The notes below the pieces were generated by a model. That model saw nothing but the letters and a program-made list of their open reading frames with translations. It made no database searches and was not told the DNA's origin. A program made the translations under genes and the position numbers. Below, one piece after another: positions 28,137 to 36,163 of a DNA stretch of 64,000 nt. Within the stretch, counting starts at the first letter, position 1. Every line of letters starts with the position of its first letter. Source of the DNA: JBECKX01 sp964468475 (GTDB lineage Bacteria; Zixibacteria; MSB-5A5; CAIYYT01); contig CAYXUL010000011.1 in assembly GCA_964468475.1 (NCBI GenBank), positions 1 to 64,000 on the forward strand, given 5' to 3'.

Positions 28137-30476
28137 TCAATTGCTCTTTGAAAGCGAATCGAGCATCGTCTGAGCTGCTTGGCAGGCGGGCTTTTCCTGG
28201 CTGAACTCGAGAGTTTGTTTAAGCTGCAGTCGAGCTTTACTCGTGTCGCCCTGCGCGGCATACATCTTGCCGAGGTTTAAGTGTGCGTACGCGACCGGCC
28301 AGGCATAAGGCACGCCGTCAGCATACAACTCCACTACTTTGCGAAAAGAGTCGATCGAAAGTGAGTCTTCATTCGCTCCCTGATACGCGCGAGCCAGTTG
28401 ATAATGGCCCTCCAAATTCCTCGGGAAGTAGCGTACGAACTCCGTGAGTTCGGTAGCTGCATCATCAAACTTCTTGTCTACCCTTAGCTTGGTGCCGTGC
28501 GAAAGCAGATACAAATGTTCAAACTGCGGTGTATAGCGGAATATTTTGTAGTCCGGGTCGAAGATCACGGTATCGACCAAACCAGCAACTTCAAACGAGA
28601 AATTTGTTTTAGGGCCGGATACTTCTATTGTCCTGGTTTCTGAGGAGTCCTGTGTCCGAATACCGAGTTCGGCATCTACGGTGTACGGTGTACTATCCTG
28701 CACCACTGAGCCCTGCACCTGCGTTGCCTCACCCCTGGGTGTGAGCTTGTAGCTCAAGTCGAATTTCGGTGCACCTGTCCGATGAAACCACTGCGCAAAG
28801 AACGTGTCGAGATTCTGACCGCTCTCCTTTTCGAAGGCCGTTTTCAAATCGTCGAGGCTTACCTGTCTTCCCCTGAACTCCTTTATTACACTTCGCAGCC
28901 CGGCGAGCATCGCCTGCTGACCTATCTTGCGGCTAAGCATCTCATAGACGAAGTGCCCTTTGACATCTGCCAACTCATGAAGTACCGATGCTTGCGCGAT
29001 CCTCACCTCCCCAATCGGCAGATCGGTGACGACCGGCTCGGGGCCTGTATATCGCTGAAAATATTGTGAAGCCGACTGCGTGTAGTCGGGCTGACCATAT
29101 TCCAGGAACTTGCGCATCGCTTCCTCACCCTTAAAATGTTCGTAGGAAAGCACTGCTGTGAACTGCGCCAGGCCTTCGCTTATGATCGCGCCGCTGGCGC
29201 TGCCAACCAGATTGCCCCACCAGCTATGCGCCAGTTCATGCGAGAGCAGCGGCAGATTCACTTTCCTTTCCGGCAGTGTGCCGGTGGGATACAGGTTCAT
29301 CCCCTGCTCGCTCGAACCGCCCAGATTGCCGGTCACGGATGATGGAATCTCTACCAGGTAGTAGCTGGCGAACGGATAGCCGCCATACAGCCCGGCTTCA
29401 AACGCTAGAATTTTGGCGCATTGATCCATGTAGAGTTTGACCTTGTTCGAGTCGCCCTCGAGAAAATAAACTCCAACCTCAGTGCCGTTGACATCCCGGG
29501 AAGCATGGAGATAATCTGCTGCCGCAAAGGTGTAATCGATCGGATTATCAACACTGTATTCATAGGTTGCTTTGCCTTCGTTGTGGTTCAGCGCGGTCTG
29601 ATGGCCACTGCAAGCAAGTTTCAGACTGTCGGGGATTGTCATGACGATATGCCCACGTGACTTACTTGATCCACTCAGATTGCGCGGATACCAGTCCGTC
29701 ACCCAACTGGCGAACGAGCCCTCTGGGCCGATATTGACCTGCGAGTAGCCGTAGATCTTGCTCTCATTGAAGAGCGAGCCGGAATATTCCAGAGACACAT
29801 TCAGTGTATCCCCAACTACTAGAGGTGATGGTGGCGTCAGTTCAATGGTGATTCCGTGTCGGCTGAAATCATCGTAACGCTTGCCGTTCATTTCCAGTTT
29901 TGAGACCTTCAGACCCCGATTCAACTTGAGCAGCACACTTGTCGGTCCCGACTGCAGCACAGTGAGGGTGAGCTTGCAACGACCACGCATTAGCGCTGAA
30001 TCGGGCGCGAGCTCGAGCTGCAAATCAGTGAAGTCACACTTAAGGTATCTTGCCTTTTCCTCCGAAACTATCCTGAGATTGGACTCTGAACCGGTAAAGT
30101 CAAGCCATGACCACTCCGAACTATATTGAGAGACTGAGTCGAGCGTGTAGGACATACGTTGCCACATCGGCACCCGGATCGTGTCCGCCTCGCAGATAGG
30201 ATCGCCGAAGTCAACCCTCAACTCGACATCGTCGAGGGAGAAATAGTCGGTGTAAATGTTCCGGGTATCCTCGATCAGATTGGCAACACTCGAATCGTAT
30301 AGTTTCAGCAGTCGCGCGACGTCCTTCTCAGTACAGGCTTTGCCGAACTCATTGAGCTTAGCATTGACTGCGTTTTGTAGTTGTGGCGGGCAAGGCATTG
30401 GGCGCTCCGAGGTTTGTGAATTTGCTGACACTGTCAGCAGAAATATCGTGGATAGTAAAACTTGCAAGCAGCGCAT
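28137..30476 (-). CDS. Exported M1-family metallopeptidase with C-terminal TPRs
   Basis: 779 residues with a signal peptide (MRCLQVLLSTIFLLTVSANS). The central zinc site is LLSHELAHSWWGNLVG near 415, with a second glutamate in IISEGLAQF. M1 aminopeptidases normally have 18 residues between HEXXH and that Glu; I count 16 here. GSSEQGMNLYP stands where the family's GxMEN substrate-anchoring motif usually lies and is degenerate. A helical domain follows (FEKESGQNLDTFFAQWFHRTGAP), then a beta domain, then two or three TPRs from about 690. It likely trims peptides in the periplasm or outside the cell; the altered motifs make its aminopeptidase specificity uncertain. It ends about 150 bases before the copper operon on the same strand and is probably separate. 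Confidence 0.85.
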   Translation of the reverse strand: MRCLQVLLSTIFLLTVSANSQTSERPMPCPPQLQNAVNAKLNEFGKACTEKDVARLLKLYDSSVANLIEDTRNIYTDYFSLDDVELRVDFGDPICEADTIRVPMWQRMSYTLDSVSQYSSEWSWLDFTGSESNLRIVSEEKARYLKCDFTDLQLELAPDSALMRGRCKLTLTVLQSGPTSVLLKLNRGLKVSKLEMNGKRYDDFSRHGITIELTPPSPLVVGDTLNVSLEYSGSLFNESKIYGYSQVNIGPEGSFASWVTDWYPRNLSGSSKSRGHIVMTIPDSLKLACSGHQTALNHNEGKATYEYSVDNPIDYTFAAADYLHASRDVNGTEVGVYFLEGDSNKVKLYMDQCAKILAFEAGLYGGYPFASYYLVEIPSSVTGNLGGSSEQGMNLYPTGTLPERKVNLPLLSHELAHSWWGNLVGSASGAIISEGLAQFTAVLSYEHFKGEEAMRKFLEYGQPDYTQSASQYFQRYTGPEPVVTDLPIGEVRIAQASVLHELADVKGHFVYEMLSRKIGQQAMLAGLRSVIKEFRGRQVSLDDLKTAFEKESGQNLDTFFAQWFHRTGAPKFDLSYKLTPRGEATQVQGSVVQDSTPYTVDAELGIRTQDSSETRTIEVSGPKTNFSFEVAGLVDTVIFDPDYKIFRYTPQFEHLYLLSHGTKLRVDKKFDDAATELTEFVRYFPRNLEGHYQLARAYQGANEDSLSIDSFRKVVELYADGVPYAWPVAYAHLNLGKMYAAQGDTSKARLQLKQTLEFSQEKPACQAAQTMLDSLSKSN

Positions 30477-30677
30477 GGTCCATCCTCAGGCACGAAGAAG
30501 GGATTTAGTATTGAAGATACGAGTTCAGCGAACCGGTGTTTCAAACTACCTGTACTAATAGCCAGAAGGAAAGAACGACTTCGCTAGCGGGTTTTTAGGT
30601 TGAATTTCGGGAATCGCCTGAATATCTTCGTCTATTGCTGGCTCGACAGCAGCAAAGACGGCTAAAATTGAAGATAC

Positions 30678-30751
30678 GCCCCCGTAGCTCATTTGGATAG
30701 AGCATCTGCCTTCTAAGCAGAGGGTAACAGGTTCGAATCCTGTCGGGGGTG
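30678..30751 (+). tRNA. tRNA-Arg (UCU)
   Basis: A full cloverleaf can be drawn. The acceptor stem GCCCCCG pairs with CGGGGGT, ending in a G-U pair. The anticodon stem TCTGC/GCAGA holds loop CTTCTAA with anticodon TCT, and the T arm is ACAGG-TTCGAAT-CCTGT. The discriminator is G at 30751. CCA is not encoded. Confidence 0.95.
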
Positions 30752-30840
30752 TTTTGATAAGCGTAGCGAATTCGTAGTAGAGCACCCCGACTCTGAGTCG
30801 GGGGGGTAACTCGCCGCAGGCGAGTCGGGGGTGTTTTGAT
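30742..30840 (+). repeat. Duplicated tRNA-Arg 3' end flanking two hairpins
   Basis: GTCGGGGGTGTTTTGAT occurs at 30742-30758, covering the tRNA-Arg 3' end plus flank, and again exactly at 30824-30840. Between the copies lie CCCCGACT-CTG-AGTCGGGG and ACTCGCC-GCA-GGCGAGT, two perfect short hairpins. The layout resembles an attachment-site scar at a tRNA gene or a small palindromic repeat element. Confidence 0.6.
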
Positions 30841-30882
30841 TCGCCATGTTGCCATGCCAACGCTAATCTCTGCAGTTAGTCT

Positions 30883-31320
30883 ATGCGTCAACCTCTACAG
30901 GTAATTGTTATCCCTTATCGCCGCTTGGACGATGCCATCGAGTATGCTGTCTTCCATCGCTCTGATAATTCGATGTGGCACTTTGTTTCCGGTGGCGCGG
31001 AGGACGATGAGAGCGCCGAAGATGCCGCCAAGCGAGAGCTCTGCGAGGAAACCGGAATCTGTGACGGCATCAGCTTGATTCGCCTAGACGCAAGAGCTTC
31101 GGTGCCGAAAACAGCCTTCTCAGGGACCGAGCATTGGCCAGCCGGGCTCTATGTAGTTCCGGAGCATGCATTCGCGGTCGAACTGAGTCGCCAGGAAATA
31201 AAGCTCTCTGAGGAGCACGACCGCTATGCCTGGCTTGGTTATGCCGAAGCGTACAAGGTGTTAACCTGGGACAGCAATAAGGTCGCCCTTTGGGAATTGA
31301 ACGAAAGGCTTGCGAAGTAG
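30883..31320 (+). CDS. Nudix hydrolase
   Basis: 145 residues, a single Nudix domain. The Nudix box is complete: GGAEDDESAEDAAKRELCEETG (near residues 37-58), with the catalytic REL.EETG helix. Nudix enzymes cleave nucleoside diphosphates linked to another group. The short, early box and the start QVIVIPYRR resemble dihydroneopterin-triphosphate/dATP pyrophosphatases (NudB-like), which would fit folate synthesis, but substrate cannot be fixed from sequence. Single gene between two tRNA genes. Confidence 0.9.
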   Translation: MRQPLQVIVIPYRRLDDAIEYAVFHRSDNSMWHFVSGGAEDDESAEDAAKRELCEETGICDGISLIRLDARASVPKTAFSGTEHWPAGLYVVPEHAFAVELSRQEIKLSEEHDRYAWLGYAEAYKVLTWDSNKVALWELNERLAK

Positions 31321-31415
31321 GTGAGCATTCGGCTCTCACGCAAATTCTGTTGCCATCATCCCGCGTAGCTATATATTGTTAGCCCGTTTTCGTATATTGA
31401 TAACGGAACCGTCAC

Positions 31416-31490
31416 GGTGGGTGTAGCTCAGTTGGTTAGAGCATCAGATTGTGGCTCTGAGGGCCGTGGGTTCAAATCCCATCACCCACC
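31416..31490 (+). tRNA. tRNA-His (GUG)
   Basis: Acceptor GTGGGTG (31417-31423) pairs with CACCCAC (31483-31489). The extra G at -1 (31416) faces C73 (31490), the hallmark of tRNA-His. Anticodon stem TCAGA/TCTGA holds loop TTGTGGC with anticodon GTG. The following CCA (31491-31493) is encoded, unlike in the nearby tRNA-Arg. Confidence 0.96.
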
Positions 31491-31570
31491 CCAAGATTCT
31501 CAAGACTCCAAATTTATGCGAAAGATTTACTAGCGGGCGGCAACCGCACTAAACTGCGCTCAGGTTGAAG

Positions 31571-32353
31571 ATGGAACCAATCGTTAAGCCAACGCTGGAG
31601 AGCCGTAAAGAAGACTCTCTTCCACCGGAGTCGCCCCTCGCGTTCTATCAAAACTGGCGCGATCTGCTCTTCCTGCACTGGGCCTATCCTCCCGAGCAAA
31701 TTCAGGCAATGCTGCCGACGGGTCTGCACATCGACACCTACGACGGCTATGCCTGGCTGGCGCTGATCCCTTTTGCGATGCGCGATATTCGCGCACGATT
31801 CGCGCCGTCTCTGCCATCCTTGTCACGAATGCTTGAGCTGAATCTCCGCACGTACGTCTTTGACAACGACGGACGTACCGGAGTCTGGTTTTTTTCGCTC
31901 GATGCCAACAGCAAACTGGGCGTGAGGTTTGCCCGACGGTTCTTTCACCTCAATTATCTGCACAGCAAGATCAGCATGTCAAAATCTGAGTCGACCGGAG
32001 GCTGTCAGGTCACATTCACCAGCGGACGCACAAACGCCACAACAGATATTCCCGTTGAGATCACCTACTCTTTCCCTTCAATGCCCGACAACTGTCTCAC
32101 CGCTGAGCCCGGAAGTATTGAGTACTTCTTTCTCGAACGCTACGCGCTCTATGCGTTCAACCAGGCGCGCGGCAAGCTGCTGCGAGGGCGGGTTTATCAT
32201 CATCCCTATGAATTTTGTGCAGCAAGCTTGCTCAACCACGATGAGAACATTTTCGAATTGGACGACCTGCCGCACCCCAACAGGCCGCCAGATTCCGTAC
32301 TTTACTCGCCGGGAGTCGATGTAAGCATCCACTGGCCCACTTTGCTAAGTTGA
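31571..32353 (+). CDS. DUF2071 (YqjF-like) protein
   Basis: 260 residues, no signal peptide or membrane segment. It matches the DUF2071 family: FYQNWRDLLFLHWAYPPEQI at the start, LPTGLHIDTYDGYAWLALIPF, LNLRTYV, GVWFFSLDANS and a C-terminal HP...YSPGVDVSIHWP. The family has an acetoacetate-decarboxylase-like fold, and its function is unknown. ATG 31571 was preferred to the TTG at 31565 because AGG lies at a suitable distance upstream. Monocistronic by appearance. Confidence 0.88.
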   Translation: MEPIVKPTLESRKEDSLPPESPLAFYQNWRDLLFLHWAYPPEQIQAMLPTGLHIDTYDGYAWLALIPFAMRDIRARFAPSLPSLSRMLELNLRTYVFDNDGRTGVWFFSLDANSKLGVRFARRFFHLNYLHSKISMSKSESTGGCQVTFTSGRTNATTDIPVEITYSFPSMPDNCLTAEPGSIEYFFLERYALYAFNQARGKLLRGRVYHHPYEFCAASLLNHDENIFELDDLPHPNRPPDSVLYSPGVDVSIHWPTLLS

Positions 32354-32548
32354 TTTCTATTAACGTCGTACCGCGATCCTTGTGACGCCGGGCCGAATTC
32401 CATTGACTCACTTCGAAGAAGTACTATCTTACCATACACTGCGCATACGGGATACGCACTCACAACTTGCTCCGAGCATCAGCCGATCAACAATGACTTC
32501 AAAGGTAATGCGTAAGGAGTTCCTGGTGTATTCTATCCTGGAAACTCA

Positions 32549-32583
32549 ATTGCGAGTTTCGTATACGCAATCTGACTTATAAT
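32549..32583 (+). promoter_or_regulatory. Inverted repeat and -10 box ahead of PAS-LuxR regulator
   Basis: ATTGCG (32549-32554) and CGCAAT (32566-32571) form an inverted repeat with an 11-base spacer. It ends 6 bases before TATAAT (32578-32583). No good -35 is present, as expected for an activator-dependent promoter. ATACGCA recurs at 32452, 32563 and 34653, on both sides of the regulator gene. Confidence 0.4.
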
Positions 32584-32599
32584 TGGCTCGACTTAGCCG

Positions 32600-34651
32600 A
32601 TGATTGAGCTCTCGGCCGGTCGGAAACTTCGCCATGCTGGAGGGATGATGCAGAAACAGGAGAAAACTCGTTCAGAAGTTCCGTCAACTGGGAACGATCA
32701 TTACTCGCCCGACCTCTTCCTGCGAACCCTGATTGAAAATGCACCAAACGCCATATTCTCGGTAAGGCGAGACGGCATGTTCATTGAGATGAATACTCTG
32801 GCGGCACGGGCGCTGGGAGGCTCGCCGGGTGACTTCGTCGGACGGAAGATGCAAGAGCTATTTCCCTCGAGTCATGCCGACCGGCAGCTTGAGTCGATTC
32901 AAAGAGTTATTGACAGCAACAAAGGTGAAGTTCATCGTCGCCCCACTTTGATCAACGGGGAGTTGCGCTGGTTCGTCACTACTATTCAACCCCTCCCACA
33001 ACCGGACGGTGTTTGTGAATCAGCGTTATGCGTGGCTAACGACATCTCCGAGACAATCGAAAGAAGCAGAGAGCTTCAACGCGAGCGAGATTTCAACCGG
33101 ACGATTCTGCAAACAGCCAATTGTCTGATATTCGCGCTCGACGAAGACGCGAGTATAAGCGTTTTCAATTCCGAGTGTGAGCGCTTGAGTGGCTATTCAG
33201 CCGAAGAAGTGATCGGCAAGAACTACCACAGCATCTTTCTACCCAGGGAAGCTCACCACGAAGGTTTGAAGAATTTTGGCGACTGGGTGCGGCAGAATCC
33301 CCGCGACAGCTATGAGGGACCCTGGCTCACCAAGTCGGGTGAGCTTAAAACCGTTCACTGGTCAACCTCGGCTTTCGAAAACGAAGAAACCGGTGAGTTG
33401 GTTGCAATTGCGATTGGTATCGATATCACCCAAAAGAAGAAAGATGAAGAGAAGCTCCGACTGCATGCTTTCGCGTTCGAAAACATCACTGATGCGGTGA
33501 TGGTAATTGAGCCTTCGGGCAAGATCATTCAATGGAACGCCGGTGCAGAGAGGCTGTTGGGCTACAAAGCGGAGGAAGTTATCGGCAAGTTGCCCAGTTC
33601 ACTGGTTTCAAGTGACATCGCTGATGACCTCAACCGTGAAATCTGGTCCCATTTGGAATCGGGCCAGCCCTGGAACGGTGTCGTCAAGGGTACCCGCAAA
33701 GATGGGTCGAGTGTATACAGCGAAACCAGCATCATTCCCCTTATCGATGACTCAGGTAATGTAATCGCCGAAATCTCCGTTTCGCACGACATTACCCCAC
33801 ACCGGGAGTTGCAGCAGGCGTTGACAGCTTCGGAGGCGCACAAGTCGGCAGTCCTCCAGGCCCTGCCAGACATGGTTTTCGTGATCGACTACGATGGCAT
33901 CTGTCTTGACTTCAAAGCAGCTCCTGACGAAGAACCTATCGTACCGGCAAAGGAATTCCTGGGCAAGCCCGCACACGAGTATCTACCGGTCGCTACCGCA
34001 TCACGTATATTGGCTGCCATCCGCAGAGCCATTGACACCGGGGAAATGCAGTCCCTGGAATATAAGCTTGATCGGCCTCATCGCTCGGGCTTCTACGAAG
34101 CGCGGTTTGTGAAGTGCGCTGAAAGGACCTGTGTTGCGGTGGTCCGTAACATGACCAAGCGAAAAGCGATGGAGGCCGAGCTGGCAGATACGAACTTGCA
34201 GCTCAAAAGGGAGCATCAGCAAACAACTGAAGCGAATATCGCTTTGCGGGGCGTGCTCCAGCAAGTGGAAGCGGAATGCAACAAGATCAAGTCTCAGGTA
34301 GTCGAGAATGTTGATAAGCAGATAGCTCCGCTGCTTGAGAAGCTCAGGCGAGCAAGTGACCCGCGCCTGGCCGCGATTGTCAGACAGGTTGAATACGAAT
34401 TGCGTGAGATCACATCCCCGTTCACCCGGAATCTCATTAATCACGCCGACAACTTAACACGCAGAGAATTACAGGTCGCGAAGATGATACGCGCGGGACT
34501 GAGATCGAAGGAAATTGCCGAGATTCTGAGTATCTCTTCAAGAACTGTAGAAAAAACCAGGCAGAATATCCGGCGAAAACTGGGAATCACGCATAAAGAG
34601 ATGAATTTGTCGAGTCATCTTGACAATATCCTGGGCGCGCCGCGTACGTAA
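32600..34651 (+). CDS. Multi-PAS LuxR-type transcription regulator
   Basis: Up to 683 residues, cytoplasmic. Four PAS-like domains run in series (about 45-155, 165-285, 295-410, 420-525), e.g. LIENAPNAIFSVRRDGMFIEMN and FENITDAVMVIEPSGKIIQWN. A helical linker follows, then a C-terminal LuxR/GerE helix-turn-helix, LTRREL, VAKMIRAGLRSKEIAEIL, SISSRTVEKTRQNIRRKLG (about 620-660). This is a one-component sensor-regulator with no kinase or receiver. The signal is unknown. The -10 box at 32578-32583 leaves only about 10 bases before ATG 32600, so the ATGs at 32645 and 32648, just after GGAGG, are more likely starts. Confidence 0.88.
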   Translation: MIELSAGRKLRHAGGMMQKQEKTRSEVPSTGNDHYSPDLFLRTLIENAPNAIFSVRRDGMFIEMNTLAARALGGSPGDFVGRKMQELFPSSHADRQLESIQRVIDSNKGEVHRRPTLINGELRWFVTTIQPLPQPDGVCESALCVANDISETIERSRELQRERDFNRTILQTANCLIFALDEDASISVFNSECERLSGYSAEEVIGKNYHSIFLPREAHHEGLKNFGDWVRQNPRDSYEGPWLTKSGELKTVHWSTSAFENEETGELVAIAIGIDITQKKKDEEKLRLHAFAFENITDAVMVIEPSGKIIQWNAGAERLLGYKAEEVIGKLPSSLVSSDIADDLNREIWSHLESGQPWNGVVKGTRKDGSSVYSETSIIPLIDDSGNVIAEISVSHDITPHRELQQALTASEAHKSAVLQALPDMVFVIDYDGICLDFKAAPDEEPIVPAKEFLGKPAHEYLPVATASRILAAIRRAIDTGEMQSLEYKLDRPHRSGFYEARFVKCAERTCVAVVRNMTKRKAMEAELADTNLQLKREHQQTTEANIALRGVLQQVEAECNKIKSQVVENVDKQIAPLLEKLRRASDPRLAAIVRQVEYELREITSPFTRNLINHADNLTRRELQVAKMIRAGLRSKEIAEILSISSRTVEKTRQNIRRKLGITHKEMNLSSHLDNILGAPRT

Positions 34652-34691
34652 TATACGCATTGCATAGTCGATTATACCGTAGTTAGCAGTC

Positions 34692-34719
34692 TTGACAATT
34701 TTCAGTATTCGAATAACTT
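34692..34719 (+). promoter_or_regulatory. Sigma70-like promoter
   Basis: TTGACA (34692-34697), a 16-base spacer and TAACTT (34714-34719). No protein gene follows on the plus strand before the terminator near 35023, so it could drive a small RNA. Confidence 0.4.
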
Positions 34720-34859
34720 AACTTCACGGGTGATTGGCAATATTTGTCCACTTCTTGGGTGAATACCGTCAAAATGTACGCAGTAAGTTTTGAGCCTGGC
34801 GTCCAAAGCGTGCGGCGCTGGAGGCTTATAGATAGAAAATATATGGCTGGGTGTCTTAT

Positions 34860-35030
34860 CTCAGAGTCGGGCAGGTACAGTTGCACAGAAGGAGAATGTA
34901 GCACTAATCCTACGGGATAGGAAGAGCGTTCACTTCACCGAAACAGACAGAAGGGGATCTCACCTCGGAACCGGGAGTGATGTAGAAAAGCAGACGGCAA
35001 TGCCGCTCCAACATTGCCGTCTGTTTTCAT
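34860..35030 (+). ncRNA. Possible structured small RNA
   Basis: Between a promoter-like site and a strong terminator the plus strand has TCCTA-CGGGA-TAGGA, a longer imperfect stem around TCACCTCGG/GGGAGTGA, and the 12-base terminator stem. No protein frame explains them. I match no known RNA family, and this is a weak call from hairpins and position only; the 5' end is a guess. Confidence 0.25.
34991..35030. terminator. Bidirectional rho-independent terminator
   Basis: CAGACGGCAATG (34991-35002) pairs perfectly with CATTGCCGTCTG (35012-35023) around a 9-base loop. It is followed by TTTTCATTAT on the plus strand and CTTTTCT on the minus strand. It probably ends transcripts from the plus side and the egtB-egtD transcript from the minus side. 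Confidence 0.85.
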
Positions 35031-35087
35031 TATAGAGTTGCACTCTTAGCAAACCACCGCATTGCGGCCTCGGGTAACCGCCCTCAG

Positions 35088-36128
35088 TCACTCATGGTTG
35101 CCGTTTGACTTGGTAACTCCCCAGATCGAATCGATATAATAGCGCTTTGAATCGTACAGGTGTTCTTTTACGAAAAATCCTGTCTCGGTCGCAATCCTGT
35201 CGATGTCGCTTTCGAGGTACTTGTAGGAATACTCGATGTGGATAGGCTCCCAGGCACGCAGGGTAAAGGAGCGGCCAAGCGTTTCGATGTACACCTCTTG
35301 ATCGACCAGGCTGACGAGGTAGCTTTCCATCGCGCCGCTGAATACGTCATAGCTGCCAAAGTGCCGAAACTTGCCCAGGTCGAATTCCGCGCCCAGTTCA
35401 CGGTTGATCCTGTTCAGGACATTAAGGTTGAACTTAGCGGTGACTCCTTTGGAATCGTTATAGGCACTCAAGAGCAGTTCTATGTCTTTCTTCAAATCAA
35501 ACCCAATCAGAGCCTGATCTCCGGGCATCAGACAATTCCAGAGATTTCTCAGGAAGAACCGTGCTTTTGGATGGGGAAAGTTTCCAATATTCGATCCCAG
35601 GAACAAAACGAAGTTTCGAGTGTCTTGTTGCTGGTTCAGCCATCTCACGCCCGTGAAGTAATCAGTGACCAATCCCTTGAACTTTAGCGTCGGATTGCTC
35701 TTCTGCAGATCTCGGCTCAGTTCATCCATGGCGGATCGCGAAATATCGATTGGCACATAGGTGAAATCGAGTTCTCGCTCCAGAAAATGCTCCAGCAGAA
35801 TTTTCGTTTTCACACCGTTTCCAGAACCGAACTCTACCAGGTTGAACGGTTCCGACCCGGCGTAGTCAGCGATTCGTTCGCAATTGAGAGTGAGTGCATC
35901 AGCTTCGCACTTAGTCGGATAATACTCGTCAAGTTCCATTATGGCGGCGAACAGGCGGCTGCCTTCTTCATCGTACATATAGCGCGAGGGAATGAACTTG
36001 CGGTCTTCTGAGAGTCCCGTTAGTACATCAAGCGCGAATGTCTCCCGGTCGCCGTGCGACTCGGAAAAGTGACTTGAGTCGATTATGCGGACGCTCTGCG
36101 CCGTGTCGGATTGGGGATCTTCAGTCAT
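35088..36128 (-). CDS. egtD: Histidine N-alpha-methyltransferase (ergothioneine)
   Basis: 346 residues, cytosolic SAM-dependent enzyme that trimethylates histidine to hercynine, the first step of ergothioneine synthesis. EgtD features: SRYMYDEEGSRLFAAIMELDEYYPTK at the N-terminus, the SAM loop VEFGSGNGVKTKILL near 100, VPIDIS, and the family's FLFLGSNIGNF stretch (VLFLGSNIGNFPHPKA). The length is close to known EgtD (about 320). It starts 35 bases after egtB ends on the same strand, so the two form an operon. Confidence 0.93.
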   Translation of the reverse strand: MTEDPQSDTAQSVRIIDSSHFSESHGDRETFALDVLTGLSEDRKFIPSRYMYDEEGSRLFAAIMELDEYYPTKCEADALTLNCERIADYAGSEPFNLVEFGSGNGVKTKILLEHFLERELDFTYVPIDISRSAMDELSRDLQKSNPTLKFKGLVTDYFTGVRWLNQQQDTRNFVLFLGSNIGNFPHPKARFFLRNLWNCLMPGDQALIGFDLKKDIELLLSAYNDSKGVTAKFNLNVLNRINRELGAEFDLGKFRHFGSYDVFSGAMESYLVSLVDQEVYIETLGRSFTLRAWEPIHIEYSYKYLESDIDRIATETGFFVKEHLYDSKRYYIDSIWGVTKSNGNHE

Positions 36129-36163
36129 TACAGCTTTAAGGCTAAAATTCGCTCGATATGGAC

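Larger units (their letters stand above)
34652..35087. other. Intergenic region with promoter, hairpins and terminator
   Basis: 436 bases without a convincing protein gene. They hold a promoter-like pair on the plus strand near 34692, several short hairpins between about 34880 and 34985, and a strong hairpin at 34991-35023. A 73-codon minus-strand frame here has no coding character. Confidence 0.6.

Noticed and set aside
30555..30891. Minus-strand reading frames of about 100 codons across tRNA-Arg
   Set aside because: They read through the tRNA and the hairpins and give the well-known spurious tRNA-derived peptide (TPPTGFEPVT-like).
34683..34904. 73-codon minus-strand frame
   Set aside because: No ribosome site, odd composition, and it overlaps the promoter-like site; no coding character.
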